A DNA stretch of 64,000 bases from the NCBI GenBank assembly GCA_035494735.1, contig DATJGS010000037.1, forward strand, positions 257,234 through 321,233, written 5' to 3'. A program made the translations under genes and the position numbers. This DNA is from DATJGS01 sp035494735. Its GTDB lineage: Bacteria; Eisenbacteria; RBG-16-71-46. Positions 25,410 through 33,835 of the stretch are shown piece after piece. How positions within the stretch are numbered: the first letter of the stretch is position 1; every line of letters begins with the position of its first letter. The notes under the pieces were generated by a model, which was not told the origin of the DNA, did not search any database, and was given only the letters and a program-made list of their open reading frames with translations.

Positions 25410-27632
25410 TCAGCCGGGCATCCGCACGTGTTCGGCGATGGCGCGGAAGCGCGGTTCGCCGCGCAGGGGATCGAGCCGCGGGTGGACGTGGATCCAGACG
25501 AGCCCGCGATCGTGCAGGGCCAGGGCGCGCTCCAACCACTCCAGCGCCCGCTCGCGTTCGCCGAGGCCGAGGTAGATGCTGGCCACGGCGTGCGCCGAGC
25601 CGGTTCCCGCCTCGATGCGCCGCACCAGCTCCTCGATCGCCCGCTCCGCCTCCTCGCGCTGTCCGGCCAGGGCCAGCGCGTAGCCGAGCCCGGCGCTCGC
25701 GTACGGGTTCGATCCGGCGCGGCGCGCGACGTCGCGGAACAGCGCGATCGCTTCGTCGAGCCGGCCGGCGTGTGTGAGCGCGCGACCGAGGTCGGTCTCC
25801 CCCGCGACGAAGCCGGGCGTGAACTGGGTCACGCGCCGCAGGTGCTGCACCGCCTCGTCGTAGCGCCTCGCGAAGAACAGCGCGTCGCCCGGACCGGTCA
25901 GGATCACGGGCGACAGCGGATCGAGCTGGGCCGCGATCCGCGCCTCGGCCAGCGCCTCTTCGAACTCGCCGCACGCCACCAGGAACTCGGCGCGCCAATG
26001 CCGCCCGCTCGCGTAGCCGGGCTTGAGCGCGATGGCCCGATCGAACGCGACGCGCGCCGCCGGCCCGTCCCAGTCGCGGTGCTGGTGGAGGAAGCCGAGC
26101 GACGTCCACGCCTCGGCCAGGTTCTCGTCCAGCTCGAGCGCGCGGCGCGTGGCCGCGAATGCGCGCGAGAACGCGTCGCCCGACGGCATCTGCGACAGAT
26201 CGCCGAGGATGTTCCACGCGTCGGCCAGTCCGCTGTAGGCGACGGCGTACGTGGGATCGGCGGCGATCGAGTCCTCGAAGTAACGGACGCTGTCGCGGAC
26301 CGCCTCCGGCGCGCGCCGGTTCCACAGGTGGCGGCCCTGCAGGTACAGGCGGTACGCGTCCGGGTCGACGGGCCGCGTCTCGGCGAGTCGCGAGACCTCG
26401 CCCGGCGTGAGCCGCACGCGCACCTCGTCGGCGATGGCCCGCGCCACCTCGGACTGGAGCGCGAGCACGTCGCGCACTTCGCGCTCGTAGCTGCGCGCCC
26501 ACAGGTGCCGGTCGGTCGCGCCCTCGATGAGCGTTGCGCCGATGCGCACGCGATCGCCGTTCATGAGCACGGCGCCCTCGACGATGGCGTCCACGTCCAG
26601 TTCGCGGGCGATCTCGGGCAGCGGCCGGGACGCGCCCTTGTAGCGCATGGCCGACGTGCGCGAGATCACGCGCAGGGCGCCGATCTGCGCGAGCGTCGAG
26701 ATCAGGGCCTCGGTCATGCCGTCCGAGAAGAACTCCTGCGCCGGGTCGCCCGACAAGTTCGCGAGCGGCAGCACGGCGAGCGAGCGAATGCCCTCGCGGA
26801 TGCGCTGGGCGGGCGCCCCGACGAGCGCCTGGAGCGCGGCCAGCACGTCAGGGACGGAAGCGAAGCGCCGCGCCGGATCGCGCTCGAGCGCGCGCAGCAC
26901 GAGGGCTTCGAACGCCGGTGACAACTCCGGGCGCACGTGACGCGGCGCGACAGGGGCGGTGTGGACCACGGCGTACGTGAGCGCGGCGAGTTCGGTCTCG
27001 GGATGCGGGCGGCGGCCCGTCGCCATCTCGTACAAGAGCGCGCCCAGCGCGTACAGATCCGCGCGCGCGTCCACGGCCCGGCCCAGCAGCTGCTCGGGCG
27101 CCATGTACGCGAGCGTGCCGACGATTTCGCCGCTCGCCGACGTCACGCCAGCCGACGCCGGGCCGAGCAGGCGCGCGAGCCCGAAGTCCAGGACCTTGGC
27201 GCGGCCGCGCGGGTTGATCATCACGGTCGAGGGCTTCTGGTCGCGATGCACGACGCCCTGCTCGTGCGCGGCGCCGAGCGCCTCGGCGATCTGCAGCCCG
27301 AGCGCGACCGCTTCCGCCTCGCTCATGGGACCCGGCGCCAGCCGTTCGGCCAGCGTCTGGCCGGCCAGCAGCTCCATGACCAGGAAGTCGGTGTCGCGAT
27401 CGGAGTCGAACGCATAGATGGTCGCGATCGCCGGATGGTTCAGCCGCGACAGCGCGACGGCCTCGTGGCGCAGGCGCCGGCGCGCGCTCTCGTCGCCGAC
27501 GGCGCCCGGGGGCAGCAGTTTGAGCGCGACTTCGCGCTCGAGCCGCTCGTCACGCGCGCGGTACACGACGCCCATGCCGCCCGCGCCGAGCGGCGCGAGG
27601 ATGCGGTAGTGCGAGAGGGCCTCTCCGATCAT
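25410..27632 (-). CDS. Serine/threonine protein kinase with TolB-like and TPR sensory region
   Basis: A 740-residue soluble protein. Residues ~8-270 form a bacterial Hanks-type kinase: GAGGMGVVYRA P-loop, VALKLL lysine, HEAVAL glutamate, DFGLARLL and MAPEQLL. The catalytic loop reads HRDQKPSTVM, so the Mg-binding Asn of HRDxKxxN is Thr; activity may be reduced. Residues ~285-400 are the TolB/FlgO-like segment common behind such kinases (LAVLPLANLSGDPAQEFFSDGMTEAL, then SAMRYKG and LDVDAIVEGAVL). From ~430 to the end there are about eight TPR-like repeats. ATG with GGAG upstream and a possible TATCCT -10 about 40 bp before the start. No membrane helix is seen. Confidence 0.88.
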   Translation of the reverse strand: MIGEALSHYRILAPLGAGGMGVVYRARDERLEREVALKLLPPGAVGDESARRRLRHEAVALSRLNHPAIATIYAFDSDRDTDFLVMELLAGQTLAERLAPGPMSEAEAVALGLQIAEALGAAHEQGVVHRDQKPSTVMINPRGRAKVLDFGLARLLGPASAGVTSASGEIVGTLAYMAPEQLLGRAVDARADLYALGALLYEMATGRRPHPETELAALTYAVVHTAPVAPRHVRPELSPAFEALVLRALERDPARRFASVPDVLAALQALVGAPAQRIREGIRSLAVLPLANLSGDPAQEFFSDGMTEALISTLAQIGALRVISRTSAMRYKGASRPLPEIARELDVDAIVEGAVLMNGDRVRIGATLIEGATDRHLWARSYEREVRDVLALQSEVARAIADEVRVRLTPGEVSRLAETRPVDPDAYRLYLQGRHLWNRRAPEAVRDSVRYFEDSIAADPTYAVAYSGLADAWNILGDLSQMPSGDAFSRAFAATRRALELDENLAEAWTSLGFLHQHRDWDGPAARVAFDRAIALKPGYASGRHWRAEFLVACGEFEEALAEARIAAQLDPLSPVILTGPGDALFFARRYDEAVQHLRRVTQFTPGFVAGETDLGRALTHAGRLDEAIALFRDVARRAGSNPYASAGLGYALALAGQREEAERAIEELVRRIEAGTGSAHAVASIYLGLGERERALEWLERALALHDRGLVWIHVHPRLDPLRGEPRFRAIAEHVRMPG

Positions 27633-27789
27633 GCGGGCTCCGGGTGAGCGTCGCGGGCCGTCCGCCCGCTGAGGTCGGGCGCGCAGGATAGCACCGCGAC
27701 CGCGCACCCCCTTGGCCGGGAGACGCCGGGCTCGACGCCGGCGCCGCGACGTTCGCCGTTTCGCGCTTCCCCAATCGTTCGCCGTTCGC

Positions 27790-27795
27790 TAGTTT
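27790..27795 (+). promoter_or_regulatory. -10 box of the lipoprotein operon (leaderless layout)
   Basis: TAGTTT ends 8 nt before the ATG at 27804, with TTCCCC 17 bp upstream as a weak -35. No Shine-Dalgarno is present. Confidence 0.45.
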
Positions 27796-27803
27796 GAGCG
27801 CGT

Positions 27804-28295
27804 ATGCGACGTGTGGGGTTCGTGGCGCTGCTCGGCATCGCGCTCGTGGGCTGTGGGCGGCGCTCGCAGCAGGCGTCGTCCCTCACGTTCGACACGCTTC
27901 CCGACTCGACGGTGGCCCGCGGCGCCCCGATCCTCACTACGTTCGAACCGTATCGGATGGAGAACGGCGCGGTGCGCGTGCGCGGCACCGCGGATCTTCC
28001 CGACGGCACGCGGCTCCAGGTTTCGCTCTACCACAAGGCGACGCACGAAATGGCCGGCCGATTTCAGGTGCTCCTCGCGAACCACCGCTTCGATTCGCCG
28101 CCCATCCTCGGCGAGCGTGGGCCGCTGCCCGTCGACGACTACCGCTTCGAGGTGCTCGCGCACTTCGACTCGCTGTGGCAGAGCCCCGACGTCATGCGCG
28201 CCACGCGTAACGGCCTTGCGCTGCGCGGGCCCGGCGTGACGCGCGACCGCCTCGGCCGGGCCGCGTTCTGGCTCGAGCGCGAGGGCCGGCTGTGA
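27804..28295 (+). CDS. Small lipoprotein of unknown function
   Basis: A 163-residue protein with a lipoprotein signal, residues 1-17 ending LVGC, so it should be lipid-anchored at Cys17. The mature part contains a beta-rich domain (VRVRGTADLPDGTRLQVSLYHKATHEMAG, VDDYRFEVLAHFDSLWQSPDVM) resembling the small beta-sandwich seen in some secreted Gram-negative proteins; I cannot name it. Its stop overlaps the GTG start of the acetyltransferase (GTGA), and it heads a run of five closely packed genes. No Shine-Dalgarno precedes the ATG. Confidence 0.75.
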   Translation: MRRVGFVALLGIALVGCGRRSQQASSLTFDTLPDSTVARGAPILTTFEPYRMENGAVRVRGTADLPDGTRLQVSLYHKATHEMAGRFQVLLANHRFDSPPILGERGPLPVDDYRFEVLAHFDSLWQSPDVMRATRNGLALRGPGVTRDRLGRAAFWLEREGRL

Positions 28296-29563
28296 GCCGC
28301 GCGCCCCGGCCACCGGCGCTGCGCTACCGCCCGGCGCGACGCACCGACGTCGAAACGCTGGCCGATCTCGGCTGGCGCGCGTATCGCATCGCCAGCCTCG
28401 AGAAGCGCCGCGAGTTCTACACCGACCACCCGCGCTTCGGACTGCGCGACGTGCGCGTCGGCGAACTCGACGGACAGATCGTGGCGTCGCTCGTGTTCTA
28501 TCCGTTCGAGGCCTACGTGCGCGGGCAGAAGGTGGCGCTGACCGGCATCGGCTCCGTGGCCGTGTCGCCCGAGCATCGTCGCCGCGGCATCGGCGAGACG
28601 CTGCTCAAGGCCGCGCTTCGCGAAATGCGCCAGAAGGGAGAAGCGCTGTCGCTGCTGTACGCGTTCCGCGGCTCGTACTACCGCAAGCTCGGCTACGGCG
28701 TCATCGAGATCGCCCAACAGCTCGCGTTCGCGCCGTCGAACCTGCCGGCGTCGGACGAGACGCGCCGCGTGCGCCGGTTGATGCTTCCCGACCGGCCGTC
28801 CGTCGAAGCGCTGTTCGAGCGCGTCGCCGCGGAAGGCCACTTCGCGCTGACGCGCCGTCCCGAGTGGTGGCGGCAGCGGCTGTGGGGCTACGGCGGCGAG
28901 TGGGTCGTGTACGAGGGCCGGCGCCGCGGGCAGATCGAGGGCTACCTCTACTACGAGGTCGACAATCAGAACGGACCGTTCAAGCTGTCGCTGTCGGTGA
29001 ACGAGTTCGTGGCGGCGACGCCGGAAGCGCATCGCGGGCTCGTGGGCTACCTGTCGTCGCTGTCGGACCAGGCGAACGAGATCCATCTGATCGCGGCCGG
29101 CGACAACTCATGGCCGCTGCTGCTCGGCACGGCGCAGAATCTCCGGCCCGGGAACGAGATCGGCGTGTATTCGGACAGCGGCAATTTCGCGCACGGCGCG
29201 ATGCTGCGGCTGACGGACGTGAAGGCCGCGCTCGAGCGCCTGCCCATCTCGCCCGGCGCGCGCGGCGAGATCGTGCTCGACGTCGACGACCCTGTCCTGA
29301 CGCCGAACGCGCGCGCGTACCGCCTGACCGCGCGCGAGGGCCGGCTCAAGGTCGGCGCCGAGTCGCCGCGCGCGGGCGGGCGGCGCCGGCTGCCGCGCCT
29401 GACCGCGCCGGCCGACGCGCTCGCCTCGATCGTGGCCGGCACGCTCGCGCCGACGCGCGCCGCCGAGATCGGCCTCGTCGACTCGGCGGGCGGCGCGTGC
29501 GAGGTGATCGAACGCTGGTTCCGCGCCCGCCCCGCGTTCCTCTATCAACTGAACGGCTTCTAA
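28292..29563 (+). CDS. Eis-like GNAT N-acetyltransferase
   Basis: A 423-residue acetyltransferase with the tripartite Eis layout. The N-terminal GNAT holds the acetyl-CoA loop VAVSPEHRRRGIGETLLKAAL and the Eis hallmark LYAFRGSYYRKLGYGV; a second GNAT-like domain follows (~155-295), then an SCP2-like C-terminal domain (VLDVDDPVLTPNARAYRLT, ADALASIVAG). Eis enzymes acetylate aminoglycosides, polyamines or protein lysines, and use the C-terminal carboxylate; here the chain ends NGF. Length is normal. It starts at a GTG overlapping the lipoprotein stop. The substrate is not predictable. Confidence 0.87.
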   Translation: MSRAPRPPALRYRPARRTDVETLADLGWRAYRIASLEKRREFYTDHPRFGLRDVRVGELDGQIVASLVFYPFEAYVRGQKVALTGIGSVAVSPEHRRRGIGETLLKAALREMRQKGEALSLLYAFRGSYYRKLGYGVIEIAQQLAFAPSNLPASDETRRVRRLMLPDRPSVEALFERVAAEGHFALTRRPEWWRQRLWGYGGEWVVYEGRRRGQIEGYLYYEVDNQNGPFKLSLSVNEFVAATPEAHRGLVGYLSSLSDQANEIHLIAAGDNSWPLLLGTAQNLRPGNEIGVYSDSGNFAHGAMLRLTDVKAALERLPISPGARGEIVLDVDDPVLTPNARAYRLTAREGRLKVGAESPRAGGRRRLPRLTAPADALASIVAGTLAPTRAAEIGLVDSAGGACEVIERWFRARPAFLYQLNGF

Positions 29564-29577
29564 GAGGAGTCCTTTAG

Positions 29578-30018
29578 ATGGAGCGCACGTCGTTCACCGT
29601 CCGCCGCGAACTCCAGCCGCGCTTCCGCGACACGGACGCGATGGGGCACATCAACAACGCGGTCTACGTCACGTACCTGGAGGTGGCGCGGCAGGAATAC
29701 TGGGTCGCGCTGTCGGGCGCCCAGGACTACCGGCGCGTCCCGTTCATCCTGGCCCACGTCACCATCGACTTCCGCTCGGAAGCGCTCGTCAACGAAACGC
29801 TGGTGTTGGGCATTCGCTGCGGGAGCATCGGCTCCAAGTCGTTCACGTTCGAATACGAGATCCGCGAGAAGCGCACCGACCGCCTCGTCGTCGAGGCCAC
29901 GTCCGTGCAGGTCTGCTACGACTACGACACGAAGCAGAGCTTCGCCGTGCCCGACGCGCTGCGCCGGGACCTGGAGAAGTTCGAAGGTCGTCCGCTGACG
30001 AAGGGGGTCCGCACATGA
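29578..30018 (+). CDS. Acyl-CoA thioesterase, 4HBT/YbgC type hotdog
   Basis: A 146-residue single hotdog domain. The N-terminal RFRDTDAMGHINNAVYVTYLEVARQEYW carries the 4HBT catalytic Asp and the GHINN turn, followed by the strands FILAHVTIDFRSEALVNETLVLG and SFTFEYEIREK. Family members hydrolyse acyl- or hydroxybenzoyl-CoA esters in the cytosol, normally as tetramers. GAGGAG lies upstream of the ATG. The stop overlaps the next start (ATGA), so it is coupled to the Tat leader protein. It is probably a housekeeping thioesterase; the link to the amidase is only positional. Confidence 0.9.
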   Translation: MERTSFTVRRELQPRFRDTDAMGHINNAVYVTYLEVARQEYWVALSGAQDYRRVPFILAHVTIDFRSEALVNETLVLGIRCGSIGSKSFTFEYEIREKRTDRLVVEATSVQVCYDYDTKQSFAVPDALRRDLEKFEGRPLTKGVRT

Positions 30019-30347
30019 AGTCGCGACGCGAGTTCTTGAAGACGATGGCCGCGAGTTCGGCTCTGGCGCTGGCCGGCGGCGCGAGCGGCGCGGTGGCGGC
30101 GACGGCGGTGAAGGCCGCGGCGCGCGGCGCGCGCGCGACGTCGGGCGCGACGAAGCCCGCTGCCAAGGGCGCGGCCGCGAACCACGCGGGCCACGCCGCG
30201 GATCCCGCCGAGATCGCGAAGCAGAAGAAGTACACGGCCGACGCGCTCAAGGTGATCCGCGACTATCCGCTTCCCGCGGGCAGCCCGATGGCGTTCGCGT
30301 TCAAGCCCATGAAGGCCAATCGTGGCCGGAAGGCGAGGACCTCGTGA
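30015..30347 (+). CDS. Small Tat-signal protein coupled to the amidase
   Basis: A 110-residue protein with a classical twin-arginine leader, SRREFLKTMAASSALALAGG. An Ala/Lys-rich tract follows (residues 25-60) and then a short conserved-looking region, EIAKQKKYTADALKVIRDYPL, ending KPMKANRG. It overlaps both neighbours by 4 bp. The following amidase has no export signal, so this protein may be the exported chaperone or subunit that carries it through Tat as a complex; that is inference. Alternatively it is a small periplasmic protein in its own right. Confidence 0.72.
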   Translation: MKSRREFLKTMAASSALALAGGASGAVAATAVKAAARGARATSGATKPAAKGAAANHAGHAADPAEIAKQKKYTADALKVIRDYPLPAGSPMAFAFKPMKANRGRKARTS

Positions 30348-31762
30348 TCGACGACAGCGTGCTGTTCCAGAGCGTCGTCGAGCTGGGAGGCGAGATCCGC
30401 GCGCGCCGCCTGTCGCCGGTCGCGCTGACCGAGGCCTATCTCGCGCGCATCGAGCGCTACAACTCCGCGCTGAACGCGTTCGAGACCGTGACGAAGGACG
30501 TCGCGCTGCAGCAGGCGCGGCAGGCCGAGAGCGAGATCAACGCGGGCCGCTACCGCGGGCCGCTGCACGGCGTGCCGTTCGGCGCGAAGGACCTGCTGGC
30601 GACCGCGGGCATCCCCACGAGCTGGGGCGCGGTGCCGTGCCGCGGGCAGATGTTCGACAAGGACGCGACGGTGATCACGCGCCTGCGCGACGCCGGCGCG
30701 GTGATGCTCGGCAAGACCGCGATGGTCGAGTTCGCGGGCGGGCTCGGCTATCGCTTCGCCGACGCGTCGATCAGCGGCCCCGGACGCAACCCGTGGAATC
30801 CCGATCGCTGGACGGGCGGCAGCTCGTCGGGCTCGGGCGCCGCGGTGTCGGGCGGGCTCGCCGCGTTCGCGATCGGCACCGAGACGTGGGGCTCGATCCT
30901 GTGCCCGTCCGCGTTCTGCGGCCTGACCGGACTGCGCCCGACGTACGGCCGCGTGAGCCGCGCCGGCGGCATGGTGTGCTCGTACACGTTCGACAAGATC
31001 GGACCGCTGTGCCACACGGCGAGCGACTGCCGCATCGTGCTGGAAGCCATCGCCGGCCCCGACCCCGACGATCCGAGCGCGAGCACGGAGCCGGTCGCGC
31101 TCGCGCCCGGCCGCCGCAACGTGACGCAGTTGAAGGGCGCGCTCGTGCGCATGGACTTCAAGCAGAAAGGCGCCGAGAGCGAGTGCGCCGACGCGTTCGA
31201 TCGCGCGGTCGGCGCGCTGCGCGCGGCCGGGCTCAAGCTGGAAGACGCGAAGTTCCCCGACTTCCCCGCGAGCGAGATGGCCGGCACCATCATCGGCGCC
31301 GAAGCGCTGTCGGCGTTCGAGAAGTTCTACAAGGACGGCAGCGTGAAGCAGCTGAAGGACCCGTACGCGCCGTACCAGTTCGACATCAACGCCGCGGTCA
31401 CGTCGCCCGACCTGGTGAAGGCGTGGCGCATGCGCGCCGTGCTGCAGGAGAAGATGGCCGAGTGGTTCGGGACCTACGACTACGTCGTGACGCCGAACTT
31501 CCTCTCCATCGCGCCGCCGGTGAAGGGCGACATCAACCAGTTCCTGCCGTACGGCGATCCGGCGGGCGGCATCGGCAACGCGTGCGGCCTGCCGTCGATC
31601 GCGCTGCCGACCGGGCTCGGTCGCGAGCACATGCCCGTCAGCTTCCAGATCATGGGCGCGCCGTTCGACGAGGCGCTGCTCCTCGAGCTCGGCGAGTTGT
31701 ACCAGCGTCACACCGCGTTCCATCTCCAGCATCCCGTCATGAAGGAGATGGCGCACTCGTAA
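30344..31762 (+). CDS. Amidase signature family hydrolase (GatA-like)
   Basis: A 472-residue amidase with the Ser-cisSer-Lys triad: Lys in PFGAKDLLATAGIPTSWG, and the Ser-rich loop TGGSSSGSGAAVSGGLAAF with the nucleophile in GTETWGS. The C-terminal part ends with the usual ALPTGLGREHMPVSFQIMG. It is not the true GatA of the tRNA amidotransferase, since no gatB or gatC is adjacent; an aryl-acylamidase or nitrilase-pathway amidase is likelier. GTG start overlapping the Tat leader gene stop. A strong hairpin follows before the next gene. Confidence 0.88.
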   Translation: MIDDSVLFQSVVELGGEIRARRLSPVALTEAYLARIERYNSALNAFETVTKDVALQQARQAESEINAGRYRGPLHGVPFGAKDLLATAGIPTSWGAVPCRGQMFDKDATVITRLRDAGAVMLGKTAMVEFAGGLGYRFADASISGPGRNPWNPDRWTGGSSSGSGAAVSGGLAAFAIGTETWGSILCPSAFCGLTGLRPTYGRVSRAGGMVCSYTFDKIGPLCHTASDCRIVLEAIAGPDPDDPSASTEPVALAPGRRNVTQLKGALVRMDFKQKGAESECADAFDRAVGALRAAGLKLEDAKFPDFPASEMAGTIIGAEALSAFEKFYKDGSVKQLKDPYAPYQFDINAAVTSPDLVKAWRMRAVLQEKMAEWFGTYDYVVTPNFLSIAPPVKGDINQFLPYGDPAGGIGNACGLPSIALPTGLGREHMPVSFQIMGAPFDEALLLELGELYQRHTAFHLQHPVMKEMAHS

Positions 31763-31780
31763 GAGCCGCCGAACATCCCG

Positions 31781-31824
31781 CGCGCGCTCGAGGAGGCCGA
31801 ATCGCAGCGGCCTCCGAGCGCGCG
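31781..31824 (+). terminator. Strong intercistronic hairpin
   Basis: CGCGCGCTC (31781-31789) and GGAGGCC (31792-31798), separated by a 2-nt bulge, pair with GGCCTCC (31809-31815) and GAGCGCGCG (31816-31824) across a 10-nt loop: 16 bp in all. It ends 21 nt before the pepF ATG. With only CTTC after it, it could be a terminator, an attenuator or an mRNA stabiliser. Confidence 0.6.
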
Positions 31825-31845
31825 CTTCACCAAAGGACGCTCCCC

Positions 31846-33726
31846 ATGCTTCGTCGCTTGCTCGCCATCACTGTCGTATCACTGTCGCTCGTCCCGCTCG
31901 CTGCATCCGCCAAGGAACGCTCCGAGATCGACGCCAGGTACAAGTGGGATCTGACGGCGCTGTACAAGAGCGAAGACGCATGGGCCACGGCCAAGGCCGA
32001 TCTCGAGAAGCGCGTCGCCGGCATGGACAAGTTCCGCGGCCACCTGGGCGGATCCGCCGACAGCCTGTACCGCGCGCTCGCGTTCGACATGGACCTGCAG
32101 AACGACCTGCAGCACCTGGCCGCGTACGCGAGTCAGCTCGGCGACGAGGACGCGCGCATCGCGCGTCACGTCGAGATGCGCCACGCCGCGGACCAGCTCG
32201 GCGTGAAGCTCGGCGCGGCGACGTCGTTCCTCCGCCCCGAGATCCTCGCCGCCGGCGCGACGAAGATCCGCGCGTTCATCGACGCCGACAAGCGCCTCGT
32301 CCCCTACCGCCCGTACCTCGAGGACGTGCTGCGCTACGCGCCGCACACGCGCAGCGCGGCCGAGGAGGAGATCATCGCCCAGGCCGGGCGCATGGCGGGC
32401 GGCGGCTACGCGGTGCGCGACATCTTCAACAACGCGGAACTGCCGTGGCCGACGATCGCGCTGTCGAGCGGCGAGAAGGTGCGCCTGGACGACGCGGCAT
32501 ACACCGAGCAGCGCCAGTCCGCGAACCGCGCGGATCGCGACTCGGTGTTCCAGGCGTTCTGGCGCGCGCATCGCGAGTTCCAGGGAACGTACGGCGCAGC
32601 GCTCGACGCCGGCGTCCAGGCCCACGTGTTCGACAAGGACGTGCATCACTTCAACAGCTGCGTCGAGGACGCGCTGTTCCGCGACAACATCCCGCCTCGC
32701 GTGTACACGCAACTGATCGCCGACGTGAACGCGAACCTGCCGACGCTGCACCGCTACCTGCGCCTGATGAAGCGCATGCTCGGCGTGCAGCAGTTGCGCT
32801 ACGAGGACCTGTACACGCCGGTCATCAAGTCCGTGGACCTGCACTACACGCCGGAGCAGGCCATGGACATCGTGCTCGACGCGGTGAAGCCGCTCGGCCA
32901 GGCGTACGTCGACACGCTGAGCCACGGCTTTCACTCGGGCTGGATCGACTGGATGCCGACGACCGGCAAGGCCTCGGGCGCGTACAGCAACGGCGCGTAC
33001 GGGGTGCACCCGTACCAGCTGCAGAACTTCACCGGCATGTACGACGAAGTCGGCACGCTGGCGCACGAGTCGGGCCACTCGATGCACACATACCTCGCGA
33101 ACTCGCACCAGCCGTACGTCACGCACGACTACGCGACGTTCGTGGCCGAAGTCGCGTCCACGCTGAACGAGAACCTGCTGTTCCACCGCATGCTCGATCA
33201 CACGACGGACAAGAACACGCGCCTGTTCCTGCTCGGCCGCTATCTCGACAACCTGCGCGGCACGCTGTTCCGCCAGACGATGTTCGCGGAGTTCGAGCTG
33301 GCCATCCACCAGAAGGCCGAGAAGGGCGAGGCGCTGACCGGCGAGAACCTGTCGAAGCTGTACCTCGACATCGTGCGCAAGTACTACGGACACGCCAAAG
33401 GCGTGTGCCTCGTGGATTCGTTGTACGGCGTCGAGTGGGCGTACATCCCACACTTCTATTACAACTTTTACGTGTACCAGTACTCGACGAGCATCGTGGC
33501 CTCGACCGCGCTGGCCGGCGGCATCCGCGCCGAGCGCGCCGCGGGCGGCGGCACCGCGAAGCGCGACGCGTACCTGCACATGCTGGAGTCGGGCTCGTCC
33601 AAGTACCCGGTCGATCTCCTGAAGGGCGCGGGCGTCGACATGACGACCTCGGCTCCGTTCCAGGCCGCGATCAAGGAGATGAACGGGGTGATGGACGAGA
33701 TGGAGAAGCTGCTCGCGAAGCCGTAG
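31846..33726 (+). CDS. pepF: Oligoendopeptidase F (M3 family), with signal peptide
   Basis: A 626-residue zinc metallopeptidase of the M3B group that cleaves short peptides. A signal peptide (residues 1-22, LLAITVVSLSLVPLAASAK) indicates periplasmic action, unlike most cytosolic PepF. The active site is TLAHESGHSMHTYL (HExxH) at about residue 405, with the third ligand Glu in FVAEVASTLNE. Other landmarks are RYKWDLTALY at the mature N-terminus and the C-terminal YQYSTSIVASTALA. Length is normal. AAAGGA sits 12 nt before the ATG. A perfect terminator hairpin follows. The same frame is open back to 30322 inside the amidase by chance. Confidence 0.94.
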   Translation: MLRRLLAITVVSLSLVPLAASAKERSEIDARYKWDLTALYKSEDAWATAKADLEKRVAGMDKFRGHLGGSADSLYRALAFDMDLQNDLQHLAAYASQLGDEDARIARHVEMRHAADQLGVKLGAATSFLRPEILAAGATKIRAFIDADKRLVPYRPYLEDVLRYAPHTRSAAEEEIIAQAGRMAGGGYAVRDIFNNAELPWPTIALSSGEKVRLDDAAYTEQRQSANRADRDSVFQAFWRAHREFQGTYGAALDAGVQAHVFDKDVHHFNSCVEDALFRDNIPPRVYTQLIADVNANLPTLHRYLRLMKRMLGVQQLRYEDLYTPVIKSVDLHYTPEQAMDIVLDAVKPLGQAYVDTLSHGFHSGWIDWMPTTGKASGAYSNGAYGVHPYQLQNFTGMYDEVGTLAHESGHSMHTYLANSHQPYVTHDYATFVAEVASTLNENLLFHRMLDHTTDKNTRLFLLGRYLDNLRGTLFRQTMFAEFELAIHQKAEKGEALTGENLSKLYLDIVRKYYGHAKGVCLVDSLYGVEWAYIPHFYYNFYVYQYSTSIVASTALAGGIRAERAAGGGTAKRDAYLHMLESGSSKYPVDLLKGAGVDMTTSAPFQAAIKEMNGVMDEMEKLLAKP

Positions 33727-33746
33727 CGGCGTGGCGTGAACGCGAA

Positions 33747-33786
33747 CGGCCGGACGCTGCGGTGCGAGACCGCGATCGTCCGGCCG
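33747..33786 (+). terminator. Terminator of pepF
   Basis: CGGCCGGACG (33747-33756) pairs perfectly with CGTCCGGCCG (33777-33786), with an inner 5-bp stem GCGGT/ACCGC (33759-33763 and 33769-33773), followed by CTTTCGTTG. It begins 20 bp after the stop. Confidence 0.75.
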
Positions 33787-33835
33787 CTTTCGTTGTGGGG
33801 CGACGCGGCGCGCGCGGGCGCGCGCCCGCCCATCG

